The notes below the pieces were generated by a model that did no database searches, had not been told where the DNA came from, and worked only from the letters and a program-made list of their open reading frames with translations. This document shows, in pieces, positions 1 to 28,860 of a DNA stretch of 64,000 nucleotides. Position 1 is the stretch's first letter, and each line of letters opens with the position of its first letter. Both the position numbers and the translations under genes were made by a program. This DNA is from Amoebidium appalachense (taxonomy: Eukaryota; Ichthyosporea): positions 2,542,001-2,606,000 of the forward strand of contig CAVNZM010000015.1 in assembly GCA_963693365.1 (NCBI GenBank), given 5' to 3'.

Positions 1-164
1 GTCTAATAATGATATTTTAAAACATAGAAGCGCAATGCACCACACACCATTACCCATCATTTTTGTGCATGCTTAAAGTTGTTCGTTGCGTGCTGGCTTG
101 GAGAGAGTGACCATCTGAACCATCAACGCGCAATGCACCACACACACCATAGCATATGTGGCAT
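1..164. other. 3' flank of the PKA-like kinase
   Basis: Unique sequence past the stop, with two copies of GCGCAATGCACCACACACCAT about 100 bases apart. No AATAAA on the minus strand was seen. Confidence 0.5.
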
Positions 165-10320
<10,156 letters not shown>

Positions 10321-11531
10321 CCTGCCTGTCTGTGCCCACCCCTACAGGGGGGCTGCCTATACCAAATCCTTACCCAGCCCGACCAGACGCCGTCGGCTTC
10401 CTTCCTCTCACCCCCCTGACTCTGTTATCCTTCTCTTCCTGCCTGCTACCGGGCTCCAGTTGCTATAACCAAGGCCCCGGGAACAAGAGGGGCGGTCATC
10501 TGTTGCTTGATTTGTTCAGATCCTGCTAGAACCTATCTCAACTTTGGGACACTTATAACTCTAGGCCCTACAGGCACAGTGTGTAAATATGCATTCTAAT
10601 TACACTATGAGGTTATCCGCTAGAGTGCAATGTGTTGGTTCTTTGTATATTCTCCCTACTAACAACTACCAACTTACACCGATGGAAAGTAAATTCACTC
10701 CAAAAAAAAAATAAAAAATTACTTGACTCTGTTTGCGGTCCGGCGCTGGAAGTGCCAGTGTTTGGAAGTTTTTTTTACGCAAAACGGTTGCTCGGCTCTG
10801 ATTGGCCCGTGTGCTTATACGGTGAGCCACTCGGATAAAACGAACACAGAGCTCGAGACACAGCATCTGGCACAGCATTCCTCAAGTTCCCATGCAGCAC
10901 GCCAAATTTGGGCACCTGGGATCTTGCACGTGTGTGCTTCGCCCCTGCATTTTATTGGCGCCTGTAAGCGCTGCGTACGTCATTCACTGTGCCAGTGTTC
11001 CAAATGGGCATTCAGAGCCACTAGATGCCAGCTCTGAGTCTCCTGGCCGTCGAGAGATTCTCTCCCTCTGCCTTATTTATATAAACGCCTGGCCTTGACC
11101 TGACCCATCATGATTGTTGAGACAGGGCATGCGCAATGGGGCAACAAAACATATATGCATCGAAATTCCGAATGGCCTGGATGGTGCAAACAACAGAAGA
11201 CCTCGAACATATGCATAACATTGTATAAAATGGCATGCATGGTAATGAATGCCACAGTACTAGTGACGCCAACAGTAATGTGACGTCGATTCATAGCACG
11301 CTAGAACATATAAATTTGGTGCTTACAACGTAACACCTCGCACGTGTATCCGTACAACACATCGATCCGTCCCCACACTGTCTATTTGTACCATTCGCCA
11401 TCAACCGTGTCTCCAGCTCTGAATTACCCGTTGTTGATCAATGCATCAGATATGTGCAGACGCCCCCCTCTCCCCTGCACCCACAAGTCTATTTTAAAAC
11501 ATCAATAAAACACTACCTATGGGGCACACTG
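10321..11531. other. Intergenic region between kinase start and PQ-loop gene end
   Basis: About 1.2 kb, mostly non-repetitive, expected to hold the kinase promoter (minus strand) and the 3' end of the PQ-loop gene. TGATTGG occurs near 10799. No convincing open frame, RNA gene or strong TATA element was seen. Confidence 0.6.
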
Positions 11532-18306
<6,775 letters not shown>

Positions 18307-18517
18307 GCTGCCTCCTGCACAGAGACAGGCCGTCAGGAGGTGGAGTGTGAATGCGATTTGTGCCCCCTCCCCCACCCCCCTCCTCCTCCCCCCCCCCCCT
18401 GTCCCTTCCCCCCTCCCCCTCCTCCTCTCCTCCCTACCCTCCTCCCCCCCTACCCCTCCCAGTATCCAGGCGGTCATGGGCTGACAGAAGGCTGCAAGGG
18501 TCACATCGCCACTTACC

Positions 18518-18630
18518 GGAACTGCTGTGGCGTGTGTGTTCCTTGGAATAGATCCGCGCTGCTTTTCTGGAGAGACTGCACGTCCTGGCTGTGCGTACCC
18601 ACTAGTCGCCGTACGGTTTACTGTATATAA
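18518..18630 (-). promoter_or_regulatory. Probable promoter and 5'UTR exon of the PQ-loop gene
   Basis: On the minus strand TATATA (18629-18624) lies about 107 bases before a consensus donor GTAAGT (18516-18511). A matching acceptor CTGTGCAG sits eight bases before the ATG (18306). There is no ATG between the TATA motif and the donor, so a non-coding first exon ending at 18517 and a roughly 200-base 5'UTR intron fit well. Inference from sequence only. Confidence 0.5.
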
Positions 18631-19025
18631 GCTTCTCGAGAATAGGAGAGACACTTGGTCAGTGGCTTTTGCTAACGCCGCTCGGGTGTATAGCCACTAT
18701 GTAGTACTGACAGAATAAAAAACAAGAGTTGGCAAGTCGCCAACGTTCAACCGAGTTCGAGCCCCTTCGCCTGCTCTTGTGACCGTTTGACACGTTGTGC
18801 GAGACGTGTTGCTGATTGGACGGTGTTTTGTTGACAAACCATATATGGCTATTTGGCTTATCAGTTTGGCGATCATCGCTAGAAACCTCGGGTGTTACTG
18901 ATGCCCACAGCACAGTGTGAACAGCAATAAGCAGCCGGTGTGAGGACCGACGTCTACTGGCCACCAGCCCTCCTATTTCACCACATGTACGGGCACCACC
19001 GTTGCTCTGCGCGTACTCCAGTGTA

Positions 19026-19057
<32 letters not shown>

Positions 19058-19333
19058 CCCTCTCCCCCCATATGAGCCCCCTCTCCTCCCTCCCCCGGGC
19101 CCTCTTCTCTCTTTGATTTCCCTCGACCATGTAGGAGGGAGAAGCGCCTCAATCATTTTTATCCTTAAAAAAAAATAAAAAAAAATAAATAAAAAATCAG
19201 AGTGACCCAGATATTATTAGGAAAAGTAGTATTAATGCCAGCGCTTAATAGTCCTGTCGCTTTTGGTTTAAATGGCTGGAAATTCAGATTGTGTATGAGG
19301 CCCCGATCTTGGCTTATCTTGGTGTGCACGTTT

Positions 19334-19386
<53 letters not shown>

Positions 19387-20149
19387 GGGGGGGGGGGGGG
19401 GAGGGGGGGGGGGGGGGGGGGGGAGAACTGGGAGAGGGGGGGGGGGGGGAGGGGGGGGGGGGGAACACAACTCAAACTAAAAAAAAAACAAAAAAAAGTC
19501 TAATTTTTAACAATACCATATAGCTTTCAGTGCATGATGTGGTATTTTTTCGGCCATGTAGTGTGCCTATTGTGCAATGGTGTTGATATCATACTATAGG
19601 ACACAGGCTGTTCAAAATCACCATTCAGTTTCATGTAGAATGTTACATGAAAGGCGAAATGCCATCGACATTTTGTGAATTTTACAAGCCTGGTTGGGGA
19701 GTAGGGGGGCGGGGGGGGGGGGGGGGGGGGGGGGGCATGCTGTTCAAGTAATCTCGACATAAATTTGAGGCTGTAAATAACCGGTACCCCCCCCCACCCT
19801 ATCCCCCCTACCCCCGCCCACACATATACACACACACACACATTACATGATGTCACTGGTAAATAGTGGTGGCATGACACAGAATACGTGTTCCCGTGGT
19901 GTTGAAGTTTCATTAGCCCAGTGCTGTGAGCACAAAGACAAATAGAGCGATAGATCAGAGTGCAACATACCTAATTTGTGAAAAGCCAACGGATGAACGC
20001 ATTGGGTGGGGGTTGATGAGGTAAGGGTGGGAGAGGGGGGGGGGCGGGGGGAGGGGGGCGGGTGGGGAAGGGAAGGGGGGGGGCAGGTGATTGAGTTGCA
20101 ACACACGCGCGGCAGGGGTGGCGGGGAGGTGGGGAACAAGTAGGGGCAT

Positions 20150-20212
<63 letters not shown>

Positions 20213-20287
20213 GGGCACAAACACACACACACACACACACATTGTTAATATACACGTGTGTGCACACCATTAATGCAAGCACACGCA

Positions 20288-20322
<35 letters not shown>

Positions 20323-20394
20323 GCACAAACACACACACACGCACACACACATGATATATACACGTGCGTGCACTCCATTAATGCACACGCGTGC

Positions 20395-20428
<34 letters not shown>

Positions 20429-20916
20429 GCACACACACACACACACACACCCCACACTCTCGCTCTCATTCAGCCATGTCTGTTTAACGGATTCTTTGTA
20501 GGGTTCTAGGCTGCTGAGGGCCTGTACCCACCCAAGGGCAGCGGTTTTGGGACAAGAAGTCCATATAACGGTATAAAAAAACAACCCCAAACCAAAGACC
20601 AAAAATAAACGATAAGCCAACACCAGGCCAGCCCCACATCCTGATTCAGCACTGTATTTGTATAGTTTCGGTACACAGAGGCCAGACCATGCACGGACCA
20701 AGAGTTATGCAGTGTATCCATGAGCCTGCATTGCACGGGATTGAATAGGCAATAGGCAATTTATGATGTGCCCCCCATGCCACTGTTATCATGCCCTACC
20801 CAACACTTCGTTACTCCCATTGCTTTATGGCAGTATTTACAGGGTTTGCCACTATCTTGCCTTCCCATTCCCCTTCTCCCCCTTCCCCCCCACCACCCCT
20901 TTCCCCCCTTCCCCTC

Positions 20917-20948
<32 letters not shown>

Positions 20949-21403
20949 ACCACCACCACCACCACCCCTCTATCAACCACACTGTGCGATTGTGCAACTC
21001 ACCAACATGCCTAAGGAAGTTTCCCAACTGCCTACACCGGATTGCCCCCTTGCCCCACCCCCCCCCTCCCCACCTTCCCCGCTCTTCCCCCCCTCCCCCC
21101 TCCCCCCTCCCGGCCCCCCCCCCCGGCCCCGTTCCCCTCCTAACCCCCCCCCCCCCTCCCCCCGGCGCAACCCCGACACGCATACACACCCGCCCATACA
21201 CGTGTACAGCACCCCTACAAACGAGACTCAGAGAAGACGAATGTAAAGAAGGAGCAGGAAACATGCCAAGACCTTTTGTGCAATGTGAGTCAAAGGCACA
21301 TGCATGGATAAGGCAATAGTGTTTGGGGTTAGTAGGGGGGCCGGGGATAGGTGGGTGTGGGTGGGTATGTGGATGTTTATTTTTTGGGATTGGGGGGCAG
21401 GGG

Positions 21404-21443
<40 letters not shown>

Positions 21444-21584
21444 GGGGAGGGGAGGAGAGGGCGGGGGGAGGAGTAAACGTCCGGAAGGCCGGTGGGGGGG
21501 GGGGGGGGGGGCGGGGACGGATAGGTGTAGGTGGGCTTTTTCAAACTTTTAGTTTACTGCTTCAGGTAGAAGGAAAGCCGGAGG

Positions 21585-21630
<46 letters not shown>

Positions 21631-21710
21631 GTGTGTGTGTGTGTCTGTGCGCGCGCGCGTGCCCGCGCCCGCGTGTGTGTGCGTGTGTGTATGTCTCTGT
21701 GTGCACGTGC

Positions 21711-21781
<71 letters not shown>

Positions 21782-22129
21782 TGCGTGCTTGCGTGCGAGC
21801 GTGTCTGTGTGCTTGTACGTACGTGTTGTGTGTGTGTATGCAAGCCCCGGGGGGGGGGGGGGGGGGGGGGGGTGGCATGTAGGGGTGTGGGGGGTGGGCG
21901 GGTATGTGTATGTGTGTTATTTGGGATTGGAGGGGGGGGGGGAGGGAGGGGAATGGACTAAGCGTCCGGTGGGGGGGTGGAGGGGGAGAGGGGATAAACG
22001 GGGGGTAAGAAAGCGGGGGGTGGGGGGGAAGGGGGGGGGAGGGGGGAGGGGGGAGGGGGGGCTGGGGCGCTACATAGGGGGAGGAGCAGGGGTGGGGGGG
22101 CTAAGGGGGAAGAAGATGACAGGGGGGAA

Positions 22130-22165
<36 letters not shown>

Positions 22166-22920
22166 GTATTGAGCAACGGCAGCCGGATAAAGACAAGATC
22201 GAAGGACAAAATCAAGGCACACGGGTTTGAAATCCACAAGTATGAACTTGGCTGCATTCTGGGAAAGGGAGAGAGTAACAATACACAAGGGCAAGTCAAT
22301 ATCTAGAAGGGGCAGGGTTGCAAGCAAGCACTTAAGATATGCGCGAAAGATTTGCTTGGGGGGGAGGGGGGGGGGGGGACGCAAGATGTTGCTGTCGGGA
22401 TTGAGGGGGAAGTGTTCAATTGGGGGGGGCACGTTTGGGGGGGGGGGGGGGGGGGGGGGAGGGGAGGGAGGGAGCGAGGGAGGGGGAGGGGGGAGGAGGG
22501 GGGGATGAGGGCGAAGAGGTGGATACGATGAAGGGTGTGTGGGGAGGCCTATGATCATGGCCCGGACGGAAAGATCAAATCAGGCAAACAGGTGTGTGGT
22601 CTATTGTTACAGTTTTATTTTCATGTGCAGGTGTTTAGGTTCAATATACAATAGCAGCATGGCATCAGCTGCTTTCATAGTGTTACCCTGTAGTATAGGG
22701 TACTAGTAGGCCTCGATCGATCACACTTTATGTGTCTATCACACTTTTTTATATCCAACACATTTTGCACACTTTATATATCCAACAAAAACCTTGAAAT
22801 CCGTGGGGAGAAAAAAGAAGGTAGCTAGCACACCCCAGATACATGTTTATACAGTCCCCACACATCTATCTATACCAAATACTATCTCCCCCATATCATA
22901 TCTCCCGTCTACCTATCCCA
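18631..22920. other. Intergenic region, poly-G, GT and CA rich
   Basis: About 4.3 kb without a supported gene. It holds a T/A-rich stretch (19164-19330), G runs at 19349-19463 and 21400-21510, CA/GT arrays at 20150-20450 and 21585-21850, and C/T tracts at 20870-21180. Mostly unique sequence near 20460-20760 has short open frames with hydrophobic translations, but no splice model or family match. TTTATT at 22614-22619 is AATAAA on the minus strand, 300 bases past the mucin stop, and could be its polyadenylation signal. Confidence 0.6.
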
Positions 22921-25701
22921 CTAGCAGGCCTTGGCCTTTCCGGTGTCGATACAGTAAGCCACATATGGGCCGGGTGCAAAGTCCTTCGCCTTAGAGCCGG
23001 GGCCACTGTAGCGCCAGACATATGAGCCCGGCCCAGCGCAGAACGAAGCAGTGACGGTGTTGATAGCATCTTCATCATCGGGGACCTCCACAGACAGAAG
23101 GGCAGGCTGGTTGGCGTCTTTAAGGGCAACGGCAAGGCGCTGCAGCTCAAGGGTAACACCGGGGGGACCGCCAAAGTAGCAGCGAAGACGGAGCTTGGAG
23201 CCTGCGGGCACTGTTTGCACGAGCTTGGTGCTGATGCGGCCGCGGTCGGGGCTGGTGTCCTGCACAAACCCAACCGTGTTGCTGTACTTGAGCTGGCCTG
23301 CATCGCGCACGCAGCGCCCGCCGTTGCATGCAGTGGGCTGCCAGTCTGCGAGGCTGGTGGGCATGGCTGTGGCCGTAACGGTGGCAACCTGTGTCTGCGT
23401 TGTAACCACAGTCTCGGCGGGAAGTGTGCTGGTGTGTTCGATCGTCTGCGTGGTGCTGACCGTTTGCGCTGGGAGGGTGGTGGTGTGCACGACCGTCTGT
23501 GTTTCGGATGCCTCGACTGTGTGTGTGGTGGTGGCGGACTCGGTCAGTGTTGTGCGCTCTGTCTGTGTCGCAACTAGGGTGGTGTGTGCCGTGGCCGTGG
23601 TGGTGTGTGTCTCCACGGCGGTTGTCGTGTGCACTAACGTCTCTACCGCCGTCTCCTTCACCAACTGCGTGGTGGCAAGCGTCGTGGTGAGCAGGTGCGT
23701 GGACGTGGTAAGCTCCAGATGCGTGCTCGTCTCCGATGCCGTGATAGTGTGTGTGGTGGTTTCCACGTGCGTGATCTCCTTGGTCTCGGTGGCGACATGG
23801 GTGGTGGTGATGGGCTCGGCAGCAACGGTGTGCGTGGCAATCACAGTCTCCGTCTCCTTGGGTAGGGTGGTGGTGTGCAGGGCCGTGCTGGTGACGATGG
23901 CCGTGGTGGTTAGAAGCTCCGTGGCGGTGTGTGTGACGCTCTCGACCTGTGTGACGGCCTGGGTGGTGGTGACGTGGTTGGTGGTGACCTGTGTGGCCGT
24001 GTGGGTGACGTCATTGGTGGCCGTGACCGTGGCTGTCTCTGTGACCTTCTCTGTCACGTGCTCCGTGGCTGTCTGCTTCTCTGTCTCCCTGACTGTCGTG
24101 ACCACAGTCACCACAGGCCCGTTGGATGAAGGTGTGGGGGTGACGCTCTCATCCACACGGGGGGCAACCGTCGAGGATTGCGGCTGGTCCGCAGCAACCG
24201 TGCTGGCCACCTCGGTCTTGGCTGGCTCCTCGGTCTTGGCTGGCTCCTCGGTCTTGGCTGGCTCCTCGGTCTTGGCTGGCTCCTCGGTCTTGGCTGGCTC
24301 CGTCTGGGCGGGGGCATCCGATTTGGCTGGCTCCTCGGTCTTGGCTGGCTCCTCGGTCTTGGCTGGCTCTGTCTGGGCGGGGGCATCCGATTTGGCTGGC
24401 TCTGTCTGGGCGGGGGCATCCGATTTGGCTGGCTCTGTCTGGGCGGGGGCATCCGATTTGGCTGGCTCCTCGGTCTTGGCTGGCTCCTCGGTCTTGGCTG
24501 GCTCCTCGGTCTTGGCTGGCTCCTCGGTCTTGGCTGGCTCCTCGGTCTTGGCTGGCTCCTCGGTCTTGGCTGGCTCTGTCTGGGCGGGGGCATCCGATTT
24601 GGCTGGCTCTGTCTGGGCGGGGGCATCCGATTTGGCTGGCTCCTCGGTCTTGGCTGGCTCCTCGGTCTTGGCTGGCTCCTCGGTCTTGGCTGGCTCCTCG
24701 GTCTTGGCTGGCTCCTCGGTCTTGGCTGGCTCCTCGGTCTTGGCTGGCTCTGTCTGGGCGGGGGCATCCGATTTGGCTGGCTCCTCGGTCTTGGCTGGCT
24801 CCTCGGTCTTGGCTGGCTCCTCGGTCTTGGCTGGCTCCTCGGTCTTGGCTGGCTCCTCGGTCTTGGCTGGCTCCGTCTGGGCGGGGGCATCCGATTTGGC
24901 TGGCTCCTCGGTCTTGGCTGGCTCCTCGGTCTTGGCTGGCTCCTCGGTCTTGGCTGGCTCCGTCTGGGCGGGGGCATCCGATTTGGCTGGCTCCTCGGAC
25001 TTAGCCGGATCCTCGGTCTTGGCTGGCTCCTCGGTCTTGGCTGGCTCCTCGGTCTTGGCTGGCTCCTCGGTCTTGGCTGGCTCGGTTTGGGCAGGGGCAT
25101 CCGATTTGGCTGGCTCCTCGGTCTTGGCTGGTTCCTCGGTCTTGGCTGGCTCCTCGGATTTGGCTGGCTCCGTCTGGGCTGGCTCCTCGGATTTGGCTGG
25201 CTCCGTCTGGGCGGGGGCATCCGATTTGGCTGGCTCCTCGGTCTTGGCCGGTTCCTCGGTCTTGGCCGGCTCCTCGGTCTTGGCCGGCTCCTCGGTCTTG
25301 GCCGGCTCCTCGGTCTTGGCCGGCTCCGTCTGGGCGGGGGCATCCGATTTGGCTGGCTCCTCGGTCTTAACTGGTTCCTCGGTCTTGGCTGGTTCCTCGG
25401 TTTTGGCTGGCTCCTCGGTTTTGGCTGGCTCCTCGGTTTTGGCCGGCTCGGACTTCACGGGCACCTCAGTGGAGCTGGGCTCCTCTGTGCTGGGATGGGC
25501 CGGGGTTGGCGAGGGCTCTTGATCCTTTGGCGGTGCGCCACCGTTGCATGGTGCAGTCACTGTGGCTGTAACTGTGGTGTACAGAGTGTGTGTCTGTACG
25601 GCACCCTCCCCACGCCTAATACGCATGGGTGGTGCGGCCATTGCAAGAGGAAGAGCTGCACACAGCAGGGCTGTGGCCATTGAGATAGACTTAATTTTCA
25701 T
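22921..25701 (-). CDS. Secreted mucin-like protein with Glu/Pro/Ala/Lys/Thr repeats
   Basis: One uninterrupted 926-codon frame. Residues 1-22 form a signal peptide (MKIKSIS, hydrophobic ALLCAALPLAMA, likely cut after AMA). Residues of about 85-500 are a tandem array of EEPAKT units interspersed with SDAPAQTEPAK units. The next part is very Thr-rich (TTTHT, HTTTLPAQTV), the composition of O-glycosylated mucin or cell-wall stalks. The last 130 residues (from ACNGGRCVRD to KAKAC at the stop) look globular, with six Cys that could form three disulfides. It is likely an extracellular or cell-surface protein. No GPI-type hydrophobic tail is visible. I recognise no named family. The opposite strand is also open for 775 codons, explained by the in-phase 18-bp repeat. 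Confidence 0.9.
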   Translation of the reverse strand: MKIKSISMATALLCAALPLAMAAPPMRIRRGEGAVQTHTLYTTVTATVTAPCNGGAPPKDQEPSPTPAHPSTEEPSSTEVPVKSEPAKTEEPAKTEEPAKTEEPAKTEEPVKTEEPAKSDAPAQTEPAKTEEPAKTEEPAKTEEPAKTEEPAKTEEPAKSDAPAQTEPAKSEEPAQTEPAKSEEPAKTEEPAKTEEPAKSDAPAQTEPAKTEEPAKTEEPAKTEEPAKTEDPAKSEEPAKSDAPAQTEPAKTEEPAKTEEPAKTEEPAKSDAPAQTEPAKTEEPAKTEEPAKTEEPAKTEEPAKTEEPAKSDAPAQTEPAKTEEPAKTEEPAKTEEPAKTEEPAKTEEPAKTEEPAKSDAPAQTEPAKSDAPAQTEPAKTEEPAKTEEPAKTEEPAKTEEPAKTEEPAKTEEPAKSDAPAQTEPAKSDAPAQTEPAKSDAPAQTEPAKTEEPAKTEEPAKSDAPAQTEPAKTEEPAKTEEPAKTEEPAKTEEPAKTEVASTVAADQPQSSTVAPRVDESVTPTPSSNGPVVTVVTTVRETEKQTATEHVTEKVTETATVTATNDVTHTATQVTTNHVTTTQAVTQVESVTHTATELLTTTAIVTSTALHTTTLPKETETVIATHTVAAEPITTTHVATETKEITHVETTTHTITASETSTHLELTTSTHLLTTTLATTQLVKETAVETLVHTTTAVETHTTTATAHTTLVATQTERTTLTESATTTHTVEASETQTVVHTTTLPAQTVSTTQTIEHTSTLPAETVVTTQTQVATVTATAMPTSLADWQPTACNGGRCVRDAGQLKYSNTVGFVQDTSPDRGRISTKLVQTVPAGSKLRLRCYFGGPPGVTLELQRLAVALKDANQPALLSVEVPDDEDAINTVTASFCAGPGSYVWRYSGPGSKAKDFAPGPYVAYCIDTGKAKAC
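24216..25450 (-). repeat. 18-bp coding minisatellite of the mucin-like gene
   Basis: Tandem 18-bp units encoding EEPAKT plus 33-bp variants encoding SDAPAQTEPAK. Adjacent units are often identical at the DNA level, which suggests recent expansion or gene conversion. Its length is probably polymorphic. Confidence 0.95.
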
Positions 25702-25803
25702 GGTGCTAGCTACTAACTACGTGGAGATATTATGGTTGTGTCTGAAGCGTGCTTTAGCAACACCCGCAGTGGACGAGTGATGTGCCTGGGCCGTCCGGTG
25801 GCT

Positions 25804-25810
25804 CTTATAG
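25804..25810 (-). promoter_or_regulatory. TATA-like element upstream of the mucin gene
   Basis: CTATAAG on the minus strand, about 105 bases before the ATG at 25701, with a CCAATCA motif further upstream near 25838. The position is plausible for a core promoter; inference only. Confidence 0.4.
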
Positions 25811-26092
25811 TCCGGCTGCAAATGCTGGATTTGATTGTGATTGGCTGGAAGGATTCATTGTTTACATTCCAGCAGATCGCGAAAATAATAAGTGTTTCGT
25901 TGAAGGGGAAAGGCTTTCATGCAACATTAGCAAGTTTCCCAGCTTAGCTCTGAGGTTACAGCTGTCAAATTCATATAAAAACACATTAAGATTGTTTTCT
26001 CTCTCCTATTTTGTTTCCCAGCACAATGCATTTGGGCAGCATTAGGCGTGGAGTCGTGGACGACGGCACCTCTGGCGTTCGACGGATCTTTG

Positions 26093-26327
26093 TGACGTCA
26101 GGCCCCCTATACCCCTCTTAAGCACATGTGCAATCCACGAATTGTGTAGCCGACCCCTTCCTTTACTATGGTTCTGCTTGCAGCTAGAGTGGCCCTAACT
26201 TAACCTCGAGATTTTGCTTCTAATATCATATATGTTATTTTCTATATACTGTTATTTATATGGCATTGCTTACTTTCAAACGCATTATTTCCTGAGCTGA
26301 AATGATTACAGTTCCACGATGACGTCA
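26093..26327. promoter_or_regulatory. Two TGACGTCA (CRE-type) palindromes upstream of the mucin gene
   Basis: Exact 8-bp palindromes at 26093-26100 and 26320-26327, 390 and 620 bases before the mucin start. They match the CREB/ATF consensus. A third copy lies at 2027-2034 inside kinase intron 11. Function is unproven. Confidence 0.35.
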
Positions 26328-27396
26328 GCGCTGTGACGTGTGGATATGCGCACCAATACATGAGTAACGGCGCCAACAGCATGATGTTTGCATATTTCCA
26401 TGAAAATGTCTAGCAGAGCATAAATTACTATTACTGCATTCGTGGAGAAGCCCCCCCCAAAATCATTCTTGATGCGCACGAATACATCCAACTACGGACA
26501 GGCGAGACGTCTTATCTCGGATCTAGATCTGACCGAGGAAATCGGAGGAATTCGAGGGTATCAGGTATAGGGAGATCAATAGTTAGTATCATATTGAGCC
26601 TCCGATTGGCTAATGGGATTGCCAGCCCAGCCCCGCCCCCGCCTGCAGACAGGTCACTGAGGCCATGGGGGCCCCGGGCCCGGACCTGCTGCACGTACAG
26701 CATCTACCAAACACCGTCTGGGCCTGGGTGGGCAGCCCCTTCGAATTATCCACTCCGTCCCCCTCCCGGCCCCCCTCCTCCCCCCCTCCCCCCCCCCCCC
26801 CCCCCCCCACCCCCCCACCCCCCCCCCACCCCCTCCCCCCTTCTTCGAATTCCTCCTCCCTCCTTCCTCCACCCAGCATACACACACATGTGCACACACA
26901 CACGTACACACACGGCGTACACATGTACGCACCCGTATACGCACGCACACAAACTCACACTCGCATTAACACACGTGTACACATCCCGCGACGCGTCCAC
27001 ACACACACACACACCAGCACAAGGCTCCTGGCACAGAAACACACACCCACACCGGGCACCCCACCGTGGCACATGTGTAAACACTCACAGGACGTCAACA
27101 CAAACAATGACACGTGTACGCACCGTGACACACGTTCACACACGCAAACATGCCATTGGTATACATACTACATGCGCACGCGCGCACACACACAGACACA
27201 CGCATGCACGCACACATGCACACGCACACGCACACGCACACACACACACACACGTGTCACGCACAAACACAACGCCCGCGAACACACACAAGTACACATA
27301 CACAGTCACGCACACACACGCACACACGCACGCACACACACGCACACACACACTGGCACACACACACACGCACACACATGCACACACACACACACA

Positions 27397-27445
<49 letters not shown>

Positions 27446-28230
27446 CACACACAAACCTGCAACGCATAATTACCCATCAAAAGACGCAATATGGATTTGC
27501 TTGAGCTTTTTGGCTCTTGAAACAGTTGGGAGGGGAAGTAGTAGATTGGTGCGCCTGGGGGGAGGGGAGGGAGGGAGGGGGGGAAAGGGGAGGAGGGGGG
27601 GGGGGGGGGGGGGGGAGGAGGGGGGGGGGGGGGGAGGGGGCATACAGCACCAATAACTGAAACACACACACGCACTTATGATATCAATTTACATACAAAT
27701 GTCATGGAAGGCACAATGTCATGCACGTCTGTGCCATGGGGTATTTCTTTAGGAAGTCTCTCGATTACTGACACACACACACACATGCACACACACACAC
27801 ACACAAACGCACACAGAGCTCGAGACACACACAGACACGTGCACACACCGTGACACACACACATGTACACAAACCCCCTTCCAGACTGGCACACAGTGCT
27901 CACCGTGACGTGCATACGGCAATGCCATATGATCGTGCACATTCCTGCTTGCGTCCACACAACTTGCACGTGAGGCACGACGTTTACACTAAAAGATTAG
28001 CACTACCGAAGGTACAATTATTGTGCACGCATATCATAATGGTACATGTACTCAAACATACCCACGGTACATACTGACACATGGTGACACCCACAACTGC
28101 ATGACGCAGATGACGCAGACGCACACACGAACGCACATTTTCTGTATGGTATCTCCTCCAATCAAAACTTGAAGTACTTAGTCTAGTTAAAACGAAGGAA
28201 AGAAGTTAATTTTGGTGGTGGTTGTGGAGG

Positions 28231-28265
<35 letters not shown>

Positions 28266-28860
28266 CGAAGGGGCCGAGGAAGAGGCGACTCTCCGAGGGG
28301 TGTGCAGTCGGGAGCGAATCGTTGGACTCCCTGGAGGGGGAGAGGAGGAAGGGGGGAGCGGGGAAGAGGAGAGGCACCACCCGACCAACGAGGTGCCCCC
28401 AGCCTGGTGCCTCCCTCCCCCTCGCCCCCCCCCCTCCCCCCCCCCCCCCCCCCCCCCTCCCATCCGAGCATGGGGAGGGGGGAGGGGGATTGGGGAGCCA
28501 TTACCCGAACGGTTAGCTTATGGAGGGCGGGGAGTGTATACGGGAGGGGGGGGGGAGGGGGGGGGGGGGGGGGGTGGGACCACCAGGGTGGACCTTGGTA
28601 TTTACTATTGCCCCCCCCCCCCCCCCCCACACACACACACAATTCCAAATTTAAAAATTCCTTAGCATGACGTTAATGGTGATAGGAACACGCACGCACA
28701 CCCACACCCACACCTACACCCACACCCACACACACACACACACACACTCTTGCGTATTCTACAACAGTATAGTTGGTGATATGAGCTTCTCTGATGCATG
28801 CATTCACAAGCACGGTGTCAGGCATGCATGCACCGTGCGTCACAGTGTGCATATGTATAG
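26328..28860. other. Intergenic region with C-, CA- and G-rich arrays
   Basis: No supported gene. A GC-rich stretch at 26600-26760 is open in several frames but has no recognisable domain. CA arrays occupy 26880-27450. Poly-G lies at 27595-27640 and 28230-28265, poly-C at 28425-28457, and a short CA array at 28690-28745. Confidence 0.6.

Noticed and set aside
13-24. ATTTTAAAACAT shared by the 3' flanks of the kinase (13-24) and PQ-loop gene (11492-11503)
   Set aside because: Different distances from the stops and AT-rich, so chance cannot be excluded; absent from other 3' flanks.
18730-18780. Possible tRNA T-arm (GAGTTCGAGCCCC)
   Set aside because: No acceptor stem, D-arm or anticodon arm could be placed around it.
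20506-20736. 76-codon minus-strand frame with hydrophobic, membrane-like translation
   Set aside because: No start context, splice partners or family resemblance; the hydrophobic runs are isolated.
23195-25522. 775-codon plus-strand frame opposite the mucin-like gene
   Set aside because: It is an antisense consequence of the in-phase 18-bp repeat, and the minus strand carries the signal peptide and Cys-rich domain.
26594-26760. GC-rich open frames on both strands near 26.7 kb
   Set aside because: No domain, no consistent splice sites and no partner exons were found.
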